Shown here: positions 13,994-19,802 of the stretch, piece after piece
How positions within the stretch are numbered: position 1 is the stretch's first letter
Layout of the letters: each line of letters begins with the position of its first letter
Assembly (NCBI GenBank): GCA_039798745.1
Contig: JBDKFK010000030.1
Location: forward strand, 1 to 19,802
DNA from: JBDKFK01 sp039798745
GTDB lineage: Bacteria; Patescibacteriota; Microgenomatia; UBA1406; GWC2-37-13
Length of the DNA: 19,802 nucleotides
Direction: 5' to 3'
Program-made: the position numbers and the translations under genes
The notes under the pieces: model-generated
Told to the model about the DNA's origin: nothing
The model's database searches: none
The model's input: only the letters and a program-made list of their open reading frames with translations

Positions 13994-14002
13994 ATCATAT
14001 CA
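13994..14002 (-). promoter_or_regulatory. Extended -10 promoter of the CoA-transferase/GNAT pair
   Basis: The minus strand reads TGATATGAT, fitting TGnTATAAT with one mismatch. It ends 9 bases before the ATG at 13984, so the transcript would have almost no leader. Confidence 0.5.
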
Positions 14003-14015
14003 GAAAATTGTACTA

Positions 14016-14297
14016 TTATCGAGCTGCCGCGCCTTTGCGTTCTTTTTTCAGCTCTACCATCATGGCATCGTGTTCTTTCTTTTTTGCAACAAGGCGTTCG
14101 TTTCGTTTGCGTTCCAGAGCATCTTTTTTCTCTTTTTGTTGCTTGATATCTTTATCTACAAGACTCTGACATTCGGTGTTGGGACAGATTTTTTGAGTAC
14201 AGACAATCTCGCTCATTCCTACTGTTTCTGTCCATTGTTTGAAGATTATTCTTTCAGAGCCGCAGCGGCTGCAAAGACTTATGTATTGTTTATCCAT
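14016..14297 (-). CDS. Small zinc-ribbon protein with charged helical tail
   Basis: The 93-residue product begins with a probable zinc ribbon: C9-x-x-C12 in LCSRCGSE, then C33, C38 and C43 in IVCTQKICPNTECQ. From about residue 48 it is highly charged (KDIKQQKEKKDALERKRNERL) and would form a long basic helix or coiled coil. Such proteins are common and uncharacterised in CPR genomes; nucleic-acid or ribosome binding is a guess from the composition. It has no signal peptide. The gap to the CoA-transferase gene is 31 bases, which contains that gene's promoter, so it is probably a separate unit. Confidence 0.7.
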   Translation of the reverse strand: MDKQYISLCSRCGSERIIFKQWTETVGMSEIVCTQKICPNTECQSLVDKDIKQQKEKKDALERKRNERLVAKKKEHDAMMVELKKERKGAAAR

Positions 14298-14359
14298 GTG
14301 TGATGCATAACCTTACCATTTTTATGTGAAGAAGTCAAATCTAGCCTCACTTTTGGGCT

Positions 14360-15058
14360 CTAATGAAGATGGTGACTCACCAGAAAGAATGACCAGAACA
14401 GAACGCCTGAGACTGCCGGCAAACCTAGTGATTTTACGAGATGCCGCGGCACAATAGGATAGCGGCTGAAGTATCTATCCAGGCGGATACTTTCCAGTGT
14501 AAGAAGAAAGATAACGGCTATATAACTTGCGATAAGAAGCGGAGTGAGACGGAGAATATGAATAGTTACCGTAACTCCATGAATAAGTATAAGTACGCCC
14601 GCTATATATACTGTCCGGTGAGTATACTTCCAGCGTGCTCCCATAGCTTTTTTTATTCCCGACGCCGAGGTGAGAGCGAGAACTGCCATTATGAGAAGAG
14701 CAATAAAACCGCAGACCATAGAAAACACATATGTGTCACTCCAGTACTGAAGCCCTTCAAAGCCTTGTATGAAACCAAAAAAACCTATATAGGCATGAGG
14801 AAGCGCGAAGAAAAATGACGATAATCCTAGAGCTTTTCGCGCTTTGAAATACAAGGGTCTGTAGGGAAGCTTAGGAAAGGTAGTGTAAAGGGGGCTTGCT
14901 AAAAGGGTAAAGTAGAGATACGCAAAGGAGATGAATCCATACCATTGAACTGCTTTGAGAGTACCCATTGCAGTATAGGTAGCGGAATAAATGGCTATAC
15001 CTACACAGAGACTCGTGAAATATATGAGAGGCCGGATATATGTGTGTAATGTTTTCAT
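14360..15058 (-). CDS. Ferric-reductase-like heme membrane protein (MsrQ/YedZ-like)
   Basis: The 232-residue product has about six hydrophobic helices and His residues where PF01794-type proteins bind heme: H88 in FALPHAYIG, H147 in KYTHRTVY and H160 in LILIHGV, with H167 nearby. The RKALGLSSFFFALPHAY block and the WKYTHRTVY block match the MsrQ/YedZ layout. MsrQ passes electrons from the quinone pool or flavoproteins to a periplasmic reductase. Its ATG overlaps the stop of the flavocytochrome gene (ATGA), so the two are translationally coupled and probably act together. No MsrP-like partner is in the window. Family assignment is sound; the electron acceptor is unknown. Confidence 0.8.
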   Translation of the reverse strand: MKTLHTYIRPLIYFTSLCVGIAIYSATYTAMGTLKAVQWYGFISFAYLYFTLLASPLYTTFPKLPYRPLYFKARKALGLSSFFFALPHAYIGFFGFIQGFEGLQYWSDTYVFSMVCGFIALLIMAVLALTSASGIKKAMGARWKYTHRTVYIAGVLILIHGVTVTIHILRLTPLLIASYIAVIFLLTLESIRLDRYFSRYPIVPRHLVKSLGLPAVSGVLFWSFFLVSHHLH

Positions 15059-16401
15059 GGTTTTTTGTTGAGTTTGGCTACGTGCAATGAGAACAGTTCA
15101 AAATGAATGTTCTCGCGCTTAACACCTAATTCTAATAAACCTTCGCGCAGATTAACAATCATAACCGGCGGTCCGCACAGAAATATGTCTCGATCTTTCA
15201 GGTCGGGAACCAGCTTGGTGATAAGCTCTTTGTCGACTCTTCCGTAGAGCGCGTCATCATACTGTTGTTGGCTGTATACATAATGAACAGTAAGCGTATG
15301 ATCTTTTTTCAGAGCTTCAAACTCTGCTCCCAACACCATTTCTTCTTTCGTCTTATTGCTGTATATCAGAATTATGTCTTTGTTGTGACGAGTGAGATCT
15401 TCGATGAGTGATCTCATTGGAGTTATACCGATACCACCTGCAATACAGAGAACTTTATCGTGCGTCACAACCTTTTCTGTGAAGATGCCAAACGGTCCGT
15501 CTATGTACACCAGTGTTCCGGGTTTCACTTCGGGTATCTCGGAGGTAAAGTCACCGACGTTTTTCACAGTCAGACGAATATACTGTGGTGTAATCGCGGA
15601 TACAGAGAACGGATGTGGTGTCCACCAGAATTTTTTGGAGAGAAAATGATAGATCAAAAATTGTCCACCTTTTATGTGAAACGTTTCAAGATTGTTACCG
15701 GTAATGTAAATTGATACAGTATCGGCGTTTTCTCTGACTACTTTTTCTACTCTAAACCGATGTTTCCAGAACATGTACATTGGTACCAAAAAACGAAAGA
15801 TAAGTACATTGCCGAAGACAAATGCATAGAGAGCATACCAGTAGTACGTAAACAGTGTCGAAGCGAGAAAGTCTTCACCGATTTTAAGCTGATGACCCCA
15901 GGCAAGAAGGACCGCAAGATAGGTGAATACATGGACGTAGTACCAAGTTTCGTACTTGAGCCGTTTTCGTACGATATAGATTGAAAAAGCTACAATTGTA
16001 ATAAATATAAGTACCGCAATAAAAGCGTATAGAACATCTTCAAATGTGGTGAGTAAGAGAAGAAACTGTCCTAGCAAATCCCGCCCTGTAAGAGACGCGT
16101 AGCCGATGGTAATGAGAATAGGGTGAAGAACAATGAAAACCAGTGCCAGAAAGCCGTTCAATCGGTGTATGCGGGCAAGTTTGTCGAGACCAAACAGGCT
16201 TTCAATCCATGCCGTTCGTCCCATGAGCATAAACTGCATGAGTATGCAGTAGACCGCCAATAAACCGCAGAGACGTGCAAGGGCTATGGTACTGCCACCA
16301 AAACCCCCGTTGAGAAGTGTAGCTCCCGAGTTTGACCACCAGAAGAAAAAAACCGGAAGGAGCAGTATAAAACCAAAAATATATAAAGTAATTTTTTTCA
16401 T
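15055..16401 (-). CDS. Ferric reductase/NADPH-oxidase-type flavocytochrome
   Basis: The 448-residue product joins a multi-helix heme domain (about 1-212) with H79 (RIHRLNG), H93 (VLHPIL), H157 (YYVHVF) and H170 (AWGHQL) to a cytoplasmic reductase domain. The latter has the FAD motif HPFSVSA (263-269), the nicotinamide-binding GGIGITPMRS (322-331) and CGPPVM (409-414). NAD(P)H electrons pass through FAD and two b-hemes to an acceptor outside: ferric or cupric ions, oxygen, or a carrier. Length and motif order are as expected for FRE/NOX-like bacterial proteins. It follows the cupredoxin gene, with a strong hairpin between, and overlaps the MsrQ-like gene by four bases. Confidence 0.92.
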   Translation of the reverse strand: MKKITLYIFGFILLLPVFFFWWSNSGATLLNGGFGGSTIALARLCGLLAVYCILMQFMLMGRTAWIESLFGLDKLARIHRLNGFLALVFIVLHPILITIGYASLTGRDLLGQFLLLLTTFEDVLYAFIAVLIFITIVAFSIYIVRKRLKYETWYYVHVFTYLAVLLAWGHQLKIGEDFLASTLFTYYWYALYAFVFGNVLIFRFLVPMYMFWKHRFRVEKVVRENADTVSIYITGNNLETFHIKGGQFLIYHFLSKKFWWTPHPFSVSAITPQYIRLTVKNVGDFTSEIPEVKPGTLVYIDGPFGIFTEKVVTHDKVLCIAGGIGITPMRSLIEDLTRHNKDIILIYSNKTKEEMVLGAEFEALKKDHTLTVHYVYSQQQYDDALYGRVDKELITKLVPDLKDRDIFLCGPPVMIVNLREGLLELGVKRENIHFELFSLHVAKLNKKP

Positions 16402-16417
16402 GATGCTATAAACCGAA

Positions 16418-16452
16418 TGAAAGGGGAAGTAAGAAAAATACTTCCCCTTTCA
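16418..16452 (-). terminator. 14-bp perfect hairpin between cupredoxin and flavocytochrome genes
   Basis: TGAAAGGGGAAGTA (16418-16431) and TACTTCCCCTTTCA (16439-16452) pair without mismatch over a 7-base loop. On the minus strand the stem ends in CCCCTTTCATTC, a weak U-run. It could terminate most cupredoxin transcripts while letting some continue, or stabilise the upstream mRNA. Confidence 0.6.
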
Positions 16453-16464
16453 TATAACACGATG

Positions 16465-16896
16465 TTATTGGACAATAAGTTTACCTACCATACCATTCTG
16501 TCTGTGTTGTCCGACTGAACAGTAATACTCGAATGTACCTGTCTGATCAGCGACGAACTCGACTGTTTCTTCTTCTCCGCCTTTGATCTGTTTTGTTTTG
16601 ACATTAAATTCATCAATGATGAAATCATGCATACCATCAGCATTTTTGAAGGTTACCTTTACGGTGTCACCTTTTTTCACCTTGATTTCTTTAGTATCAA
16701 AGCTAAAATTGGATCCGGTAACGGTAAATTCTTTTACCCCTTCCATTGCTGTTGTTTCGGTGGTTGAAGGTTCGGCCTGCATTGCCGTATTGTCGTTTGT
16801 TGGTTGAGGAGCTGTCTTGGCGCTGTTCATATAGATGGCTCCGCCCGCGACCGCAAGAACTGCCAAAACCACAACGATTGTGACTGTTTTGTTCAT
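16465..16896 (-). CDS. Membrane-anchored cupredoxin (type 1 copper protein)
   Basis: The ATG at 16894-16896 is chosen because an AGGGGG ribosome-binding site (16905-16910 on the other strand) lies 8 bases upstream; an in-frame GTG at 16905 overlaps that site. The 143-residue product has an N-terminal hydrophobic helix (about 5-22), a Thr/Ala/Pro/Glu linker and a plastocyanin-like domain. All four copper ligands are present: H90 (GMHDF), then C126, H131 and M136 in YYCSVGQHRQNGM. It should sit outside the membrane and shuttle single electrons. The downstream flavocytochrome and MsrQ-like genes suggest an electron route to or from the cell surface. A TATAAT box at 16934-16939 (minus strand) fits its promoter. 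Confidence 0.9.
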   Translation of the reverse strand: MNKTVTIVVVLAVLAVAGGAIYMNSAKTAPQPTNDNTAMQAEPSTTETTAMEGVKEFTVTGSNFSFDTKEIKVKKGDTVKVTFKNADGMHDFIIDEFNVKTKQIKGGEEETVEFVADQTGTFEYYCSVGQHRQNGMVGKLIVQ

Positions 16897-16933
16897 ATAT
16901 TTCACCCCCTTTGCGTATTGAATGATAATACTA

Positions 16934-16939
16934 ATTATA
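16934..16939 (-). promoter_or_regulatory. -10 box of the cupredoxin gene
   Basis: The minus strand reads TATAAT 37 bases upstream of the ATG at 16896, with no convincing -35 hexamer. Predicted transcription start is near 16927. The promoter is divergent from that of the Spy-like gene. Confidence 0.5.
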
Positions 16940-17008
16940 GCAACATCTCAGATATGTCATGAGTATATGGAACTAACCTGATAAATAGCTGAGAATCTTG
17001 CATATATA

Positions 17009-17042
17009 CTTTCAGCGTTCTTTCAGGTTGGGTATGTATGAT
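17009..17042 (+). promoter_or_regulatory. Promoter of the Spy-like gene with tandem CTTTCAG boxes
   Basis: CTTTCAG occurs at 17009-17015 and 17020-17026, exactly 11 bp apart, and TATGAT (17037-17042) begins 10 bases after the second. The spacing and box are close to those of the response-regulator promoter (TTCTCAG twice, 11 bp apart, TATAAT 11 bases later). A reversed TTCTCAG (CTGAGAA, 16989-16995) lies further upstream. Confidence 0.6.
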
Positions 17043-17069
17043 GGGCATATGAAAGGAGGTGAAACATAC

Positions 17070-17543
17070 ATGATAACCAAAAAAATACTTCTTCCCGTTC
17101 TTGCTGTCGGCATTATGGGAGCTGGTCTTATGAGCGTGAGTCAGGTTCAGGCCCAGGCCAATACTAACTCGTTTTCTTCATTAGTCGAGACCCTTGCCAA
17201 TAAATTTAATCTGGATAAATCCCAGGTGCAGTCGGTCTTTGACGAACACAAAGTACAGATGCAGCAAGAACATCAACAAAAAATGGAAAACAGACTCACG
17301 CAGGCGGTTAAGGAAGGGAAACTGACCGATGCTCAAAAACAGGCAGTTCTTAATAAATTGGCAGAGTTTAAAAAAACATTTAATGCCGACGCGTTTAAGA
17401 ATATGACGCCTCAACAAAAAAAGGAGGCAATGCAGAAGCAGCATAACGAGCTGAAAGAATGGGCGCAATCACAGGGGATTGACCCATCATATCTGATGCC
17501 TATGTTTGGTATGAGGCATTTCGGTTGGTTTAAACACTCTTGA
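17070..17543 (+). CDS. Secreted Spy/CpxP-like helical protein (LTxxQ motifs)
   Basis: The ATG at 17070 is chosen for AAGGAGGT (17053-17060) upstream; the open frame 5' of it lacks such a site. The 157-residue product has a signal peptide (about 1-30, ending VQAQA) and a helical mature part very rich in Gln and Lys. It contains LTDAQ (85-89) and MTPQQ (112-116), which fit the LTxxQ motif of the Spy/CpxP family. Those are periplasmic chaperones or stress sensors in proteobacteria. The tail ends in an aromatic/His-rich stretch (FGMRHFGWFKHS) that could bind metal. The promoter carries response-regulator-type boxes, supporting a stress role. Homology to Spy is suggested by motif and context only. 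Confidence 0.7.
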   Translation: MITKKILLPVLAVGIMGAGLMSVSQVQAQANTNSFSSLVETLANKFNLDKSQVQSVFDEHKVQMQQEHQQKMENRLTQAVKEGKLTDAQKQAVLNKLAEFKKTFNADAFKNMTPQQKKEAMQKQHNELKEWAQSQGIDPSYLMPMFGMRHFGWFKHS

Positions 17544-17559
17544 TACAGCGCTGTAGTAA

Positions 17560-17597
17560 AACGCTCTGAGTATGTACACTACTCGGAGCGTTTTTTT
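17560..17597 (+). terminator. Intrinsic terminator of the Spy-like gene
   Basis: AACGCTCTGAGTA and TACTCGGAGCGTT form a 13-bp stem with one G-T pair over a 7-base loop, followed by TTTTTTT. On the opposite strand GTTTTACTAC follows the stem, so it may also terminate the convergent gene ending at 17596. Confidence 0.85.
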
Positions 17598-18570
17598 ATT
17601 GCAGTTCCAGTATCTGTGGTTTAATCTTGCTGTTTTTAAATGAATCGTCCACCGCGTCGTGTAACATTTCTGATACTTCGTACTGGTCAACTGTATTGCC
17701 GTATTTTTCCAGATTCTGTTTTTCCTGGACAGTAAGTGTGCGCACCTCAACCACTGCGTTCTCCACAAACTGACAGGGGATGGAGAGGGTTTTGCCGGCG
17801 GTAAGCCTGGCTATTTTGAGTGATTTGGCAATATAGTCTTCGGCAAATATTTTTTCTTCCGATGTGAGAGTAGAGATACGATTGGGAATATTGTGTAATG
17901 TTACTTCGTTCAGATACTCATTCAGCGCTTTTCTGGCAATATGAGTAATCCCGTCACCATGGCTTACGGTAATACTGAACGTCTCAATATTGAGTGACGT
18001 ACAGACAGGATCCCAGAGCTTAAGTTCGGGGCTTACCAGTGTCTTGAAGCTTAACAGTACTGTGCGGAATGTGTCAAGATCCATAACCGCGGCGTTGTGA
18101 TTGCGGATAAACGCGTACCTGCCGCTATTTAATGTAACTAAGGCTGTGAGACTTGTCTTATTACCTTTATCAATGACCGTCTGAAGTCCGCGGTCAGTAA
18201 TCCATTCGCATTGTGAGTTTTGAGGATGATAGATGCAGTAGTCAAACTTGCCTTTATTATCACTTAAGATTTCTATAGTCATAACCGGCTTATCATGATA
18301 CTGCAATATTGTATTCGCTTCCTCTGAAGCTTCAAACATGGGCGGATAGGTAAATGTATACAGATTTTTGTCTGATGAAAATGTAGTCCAGTCAGAGCCG
18401 GGAACAGCTATAGAGGGAGGAGCAGGAGGAGGCATGCGTGAGCTTTGGGTATTTAATATAGATACCTCGCGGGTGGAAAGTACATATACTATGCCGATCG
18501 CGAACAGGGTGAGCAAAAAAGCTGCAGACAGGGTGACAAATACATCGCGTCGTTTCTCGGCTACTTCCAT
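17596..18570 (-). CDS. Membrane-anchored protein with C-terminal LysM-like domain
   Basis: The 324-residue product has one N-terminal membrane helix (about 12-31, VFVTLSAAFLLTLFAIGIVYVL) and then a Pro-rich linker (MPPPAPPSIAVPG). The outer region of beta type contains FTYPPMFEASEE, found in small lipoprotein-like folds, and a possible disulfide pair (in DYCIYH and SQCEW). The last 125 residues read FSITVSHGDGITHIARKAL...LTSEEKIFAEDYI...LTAGKTLSIP, a pattern seen in many CPR surface proteins that resembles LysM (glycan binding), with an inserted helix. The protein should face outward on the cell envelope. It converges with the Spy-like gene and diverges from the gene at 18641. Exact function is unknown. 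Confidence 0.75.
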   Translation of the reverse strand: MEVAEKRRDVFVTLSAAFLLTLFAIGIVYVLSTREVSILNTQSSRMPPPAPPSIAVPGSDWTTFSSDKNLYTFTYPPMFEASEEANTILQYHDKPVMTIEILSDNKGKFDYCIYHPQNSQCEWITDRGLQTVIDKGNKTSLTALVTLNSGRYAFIRNHNAAVMDLDTFRTVLLSFKTLVSPELKLWDPVCTSLNIETFSITVSHGDGITHIARKALNEYLNEVTLHNIPNRISTLTSEEKIFAEDYIAKSLKIARLTAGKTLSIPCQFVENAVVEVRTLTVQEKQNLEKYGNTVDQYEVSEMLHDAVDDSFKNSKIKPQILELQ

Positions 18571-18626
18571 ATATCTAGTATTTCAGGAAGAAAGCAAGAG
18601 TTCAACAAGTGATTTTTGTGTTGGTG

Positions 18627-18632
18627 TATAAT
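18627..18632 (+). promoter_or_regulatory. -10 box for the gene at 18641
   Basis: TATAAT ends 8 bases before the ATG at 18641, so the mRNA would be leaderless or nearly so. No good -35 hexamer is evident. Confidence 0.55.
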
Positions 18633-18640
18633 AGCGCTAT

Positions 18641-19324
18641 ATGAATAACAAAATTACTCTCGCGGTCATTATAATATTGCTTCTTCTCGGTGGCGGCTAT
18701 ATGCTTTCCCAGCAGATGAAAAAAACGCAGCCTGTAAAGAATGCCATGATGCAGAAACAAACAACAGACGGCTCGATGATGACCTCAATCAAAGATCTTC
18801 TTGGTTCGGGCAAAAATCAGGTCTGTACGTTTGAAGACTCCAATGAGACAGTCGGTACTTCAAAAGGTACCACATATATTGCCAACGGCAAAATGAGAAC
18901 CGACTATAGCGGCACTGATGCGAGTGGTAAATCATTTGACGGAAGTATGATAAATGATGGTATGTATATGTATACCTGGACTTCCACCCCACCCCAGGGT
19001 ATGAAGATCAAGATAACCGCTGAAATGGAGAAACAGATAAAAGAATCAGAACAGACACAGAATGTAGCTGTTGATCCCAATAGGACAATGAAGTATAGCT
19101 GTGATACGTGGAATGGTGACGCAGCTAAATTTACCCCCCCTGCAAATGTACAGTTCACCGATTTTTCAGCACAGCTTGAAGAGATGAAAAAGTTACAGCC
19201 AAGCGGCGCCATGAGAGGTCCGGGTACAGAAGATACCGATGTAAAAGCAGCTCAGTGCGCGGCATGCGATAGCTTAGAGGGCGATCAGAAAACCTCATGC
19301 CAGACAGCATTGCAGTGTCCCTGA
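18641..19324 (+). CDS. Secreted or anchored protein with cysteine-rich tail
   Basis: The 227-residue product has an N-terminal hydrophobic helix (about 5-21, ITLAVIIILLLLGGGYML) without a lipobox, so it is probably membrane-anchored. The central part (about 60-180) contains YIANGKMRTDYSGTD...GSMINDGMYMYTWT, the pattern of LolA/DUF4412-like half-barrels, plus KYSCDTW. The C-terminus has a CAACDSL...SCQTALQC block whose four Cys could form disulfides or bind metal; this tail is recurrent in CPR secreted proteins as far as I recognise. No Shine-Dalgarno is seen; TATAAT lies 8 bases upstream. Translation ends at TGA, with another TGA two codons later. Function unknown. Confidence 0.75.
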   Translation: MNNKITLAVIIILLLLGGGYMLSQQMKKTQPVKNAMMQKQTTDGSMMTSIKDLLGSGKNQVCTFEDSNETVGTSKGTTYIANGKMRTDYSGTDASGKSFDGSMINDGMYMYTWTSTPPQGMKIKITAEMEKQIKESEQTQNVAVDPNRTMKYSCDTWNGDAAKFTPPANVQFTDFSAQLEEMKKLQPSGAMRGPGTEDTDVKAAQCAACDSLEGDQKTSCQTALQCP

Positions 19325-19345
19325 GAGTGAACAATTCTTCATAAC

Positions 19346-19391
19346 AAAAAAAGGCGGTCCGATAGGGGTTTAACCCTATCGTGACCGCCTT
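19346..19391 (-). terminator. Strong intrinsic terminator, mainly for the minus strand
   Basis: AAGGCGGTC/GACCGCCTT encloses GATAGGG/CCCTATC, giving 16 pairs with a small internal loop and a 6-base apical loop. On the minus strand the stem is followed by TTTTTTT (19346-19352), so it ends transcripts coming from the gene at the right edge. The plus strand has no T-run, so for the gene ending at 19324 it is at most a stabiliser. Confidence 0.8.
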
Positions 19392-19420
19392 ATAGTAACT
19401 CGAACATCGTTCCGATCTCT

Positions 19421-19443
19421 AGCCATAAGCTGTTATGGCTTTT
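19421..19443 (+). terminator. 8-bp hairpin followed by TTTC
   Basis: AGCCATAA and TTATGGCT pair perfectly over GCTG, and TTTC follows on the + strand. It may be a second, weaker terminator for the gene ending at 19324 or lie in the 3' UTR of the minus-strand gene. Confidence 0.4.
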
Positions 19444-19475
19444 CGAAGCGGCCGATTATAAGGTCACCTGTACGG

Positions 19476-19802
19476 CTACGGACTGGTGTTCAGTGTCCAG
19501 ATCATCGACGTTTTGCCGTCAACTTTCTGCTCAAGGAGCACAAGTCCCTTGCCTTTCGCAAACCACATGTCCTCGGTGAAGCCGGAATCGAGTATCGATC
19601 CAGAGTTCGCCCCCGAGGGTTCTGCGGCTTTGACTGTACGCTGATAGTGGAGTACTGGCGTATCGGCAAAACCAGCAACGTTCGCCTCCATACCGACAAA
19701 CGCGAGAGTGTCGGTAGGATCTTTGCCATATCCGATGCTCGTGCCGGGGCGCTCGTTGAAGAACATCATCTGTTGAGCGTAGCCATCAGCGATGTTCATA
19801 CT
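19476..19802 (-). CDS. GC-rich gene, C-terminal part (5' end outside window)
   Basis: The minus-strand frame is open to the window edge; the ATG at 19797-19799 is probably internal. The 107 visible residues contain NERPGTSIGYGKDPTDTLAF, HYQRTVKAAEPSG and FAKGKGLVLLEQKVDGKTSM, with alternating hydrophobic residues that suggest a beta-rich domain, and end at TAG. I recognise no family. Like the other GC-rich genes here it differs in codon use from the adjacent gene and has its own hairpin terminator, in this case with a full U-tract. Confidence 0.6.
   Translation of the reverse strand, partial: SMNIADGYAQQMMFFNERPGTSIGYGKDPTDTLAFVGMEANVAGFADTPVLHYQRTVKAAEPSGANSGSILDSGFTEDMWFAKGKGLVLLEQKVDGKTSMIWTLNTSP

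Noticed and set aside
16998..17069. Longer start (TTG) for the Spy-like protein
   Set aside because: It would cover the promoter boxes and the AAGGAGGT site, and the signal peptide begins properly at the ATG at 17070.
1..19802. CRISPR arrays, tRNA or rRNA genes, transposases or integrases
   Set aside because: No regularly spaced repeats, cloverleaf-like sequences, ribosomal RNA blocks or recombinase proteins are seen.

Overview
The window reads like a chromosomal stretch from a host-dependent or minimal bacterium of the Candidate Phyla Radiation (Patescibacteria). This is inferred from the gene families (a LysM-like membrane-anchored protein, small secreted proteins with one N-terminal helix, a MacAB-like exporter with a DUF5666-like partner), from very short or absent 5' leaders (a -10 box 6-9 bases from the start codon at several genes), and from stop usage. 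TGA is a real stop here: three genes end in TGA, two of them directly before hairpins. Two kinds of DNA are interleaved: AT-leaning genes with ordinary compact layout, and four visibly GC-rich units (1-2050, about 3237-4146, 11293-11923 and 19351 to the right edge) with different codon use.

Layout. 3-1973 is the C-terminal part of an alpha-2-macroglobulin-like thioester protein. 2050-3169 holds a secreted protein and a MazG-like pyrophosphohydrolase. 3287-4146 is a GC-rich gene with a long leader full of hairpins. 4273-9728 is a likely co-regulated block: OmpR-type response regulator, histidine kinase, HlyD-type adaptor, ABC ATPase, MacB-type permease, and a small anchored protein split by an in-frame TGA. 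9745-11230 is a Vga-like short ABC-F gene with upstream peptides and an intrinsic terminator in its leader. 11298-11923 is a GC-rich coiled-coil gene followed by a hairpin and a complete type III hammerhead ribozyme. 11929-13984 is a GNAT gene overlapping a class III CoA-transferase gene. 14016-14297 is a zinc-ribbon protein. 14360-16896 is an electron-transfer group (MsrQ-like membrane protein, ferric-reductase-type flavocytochrome, cupredoxin). 17070-19324 holds a Spy-like secreted protein, a LysM-like anchored protein and a secreted cysteine-rich protein. The right edge cuts a GC-rich gene.

How it may fit together (inference). The two-component system probably controls itself, the exporter operon and the Spy-like protein: all three promoters carry TTCTCAG-like boxes, repeated every 11 bp, 10-11 bp before the -10 box. 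This resembles the BaeSR/CpxAR envelope-stress logic of enterobacteria. Separately, the two GC-rich units with visible promoters share one design: TTGACA with a 17-bp spacer, TCCTAT/ATAGGA inverted arms, a structured leader, a tetraloop hairpin just before GGAAGGAG, and a 3' hairpin without a U-tract. In one of them a hammerhead ribozyme follows the 3' hairpin. That ribozyme is the strongest unexpected element in the window.
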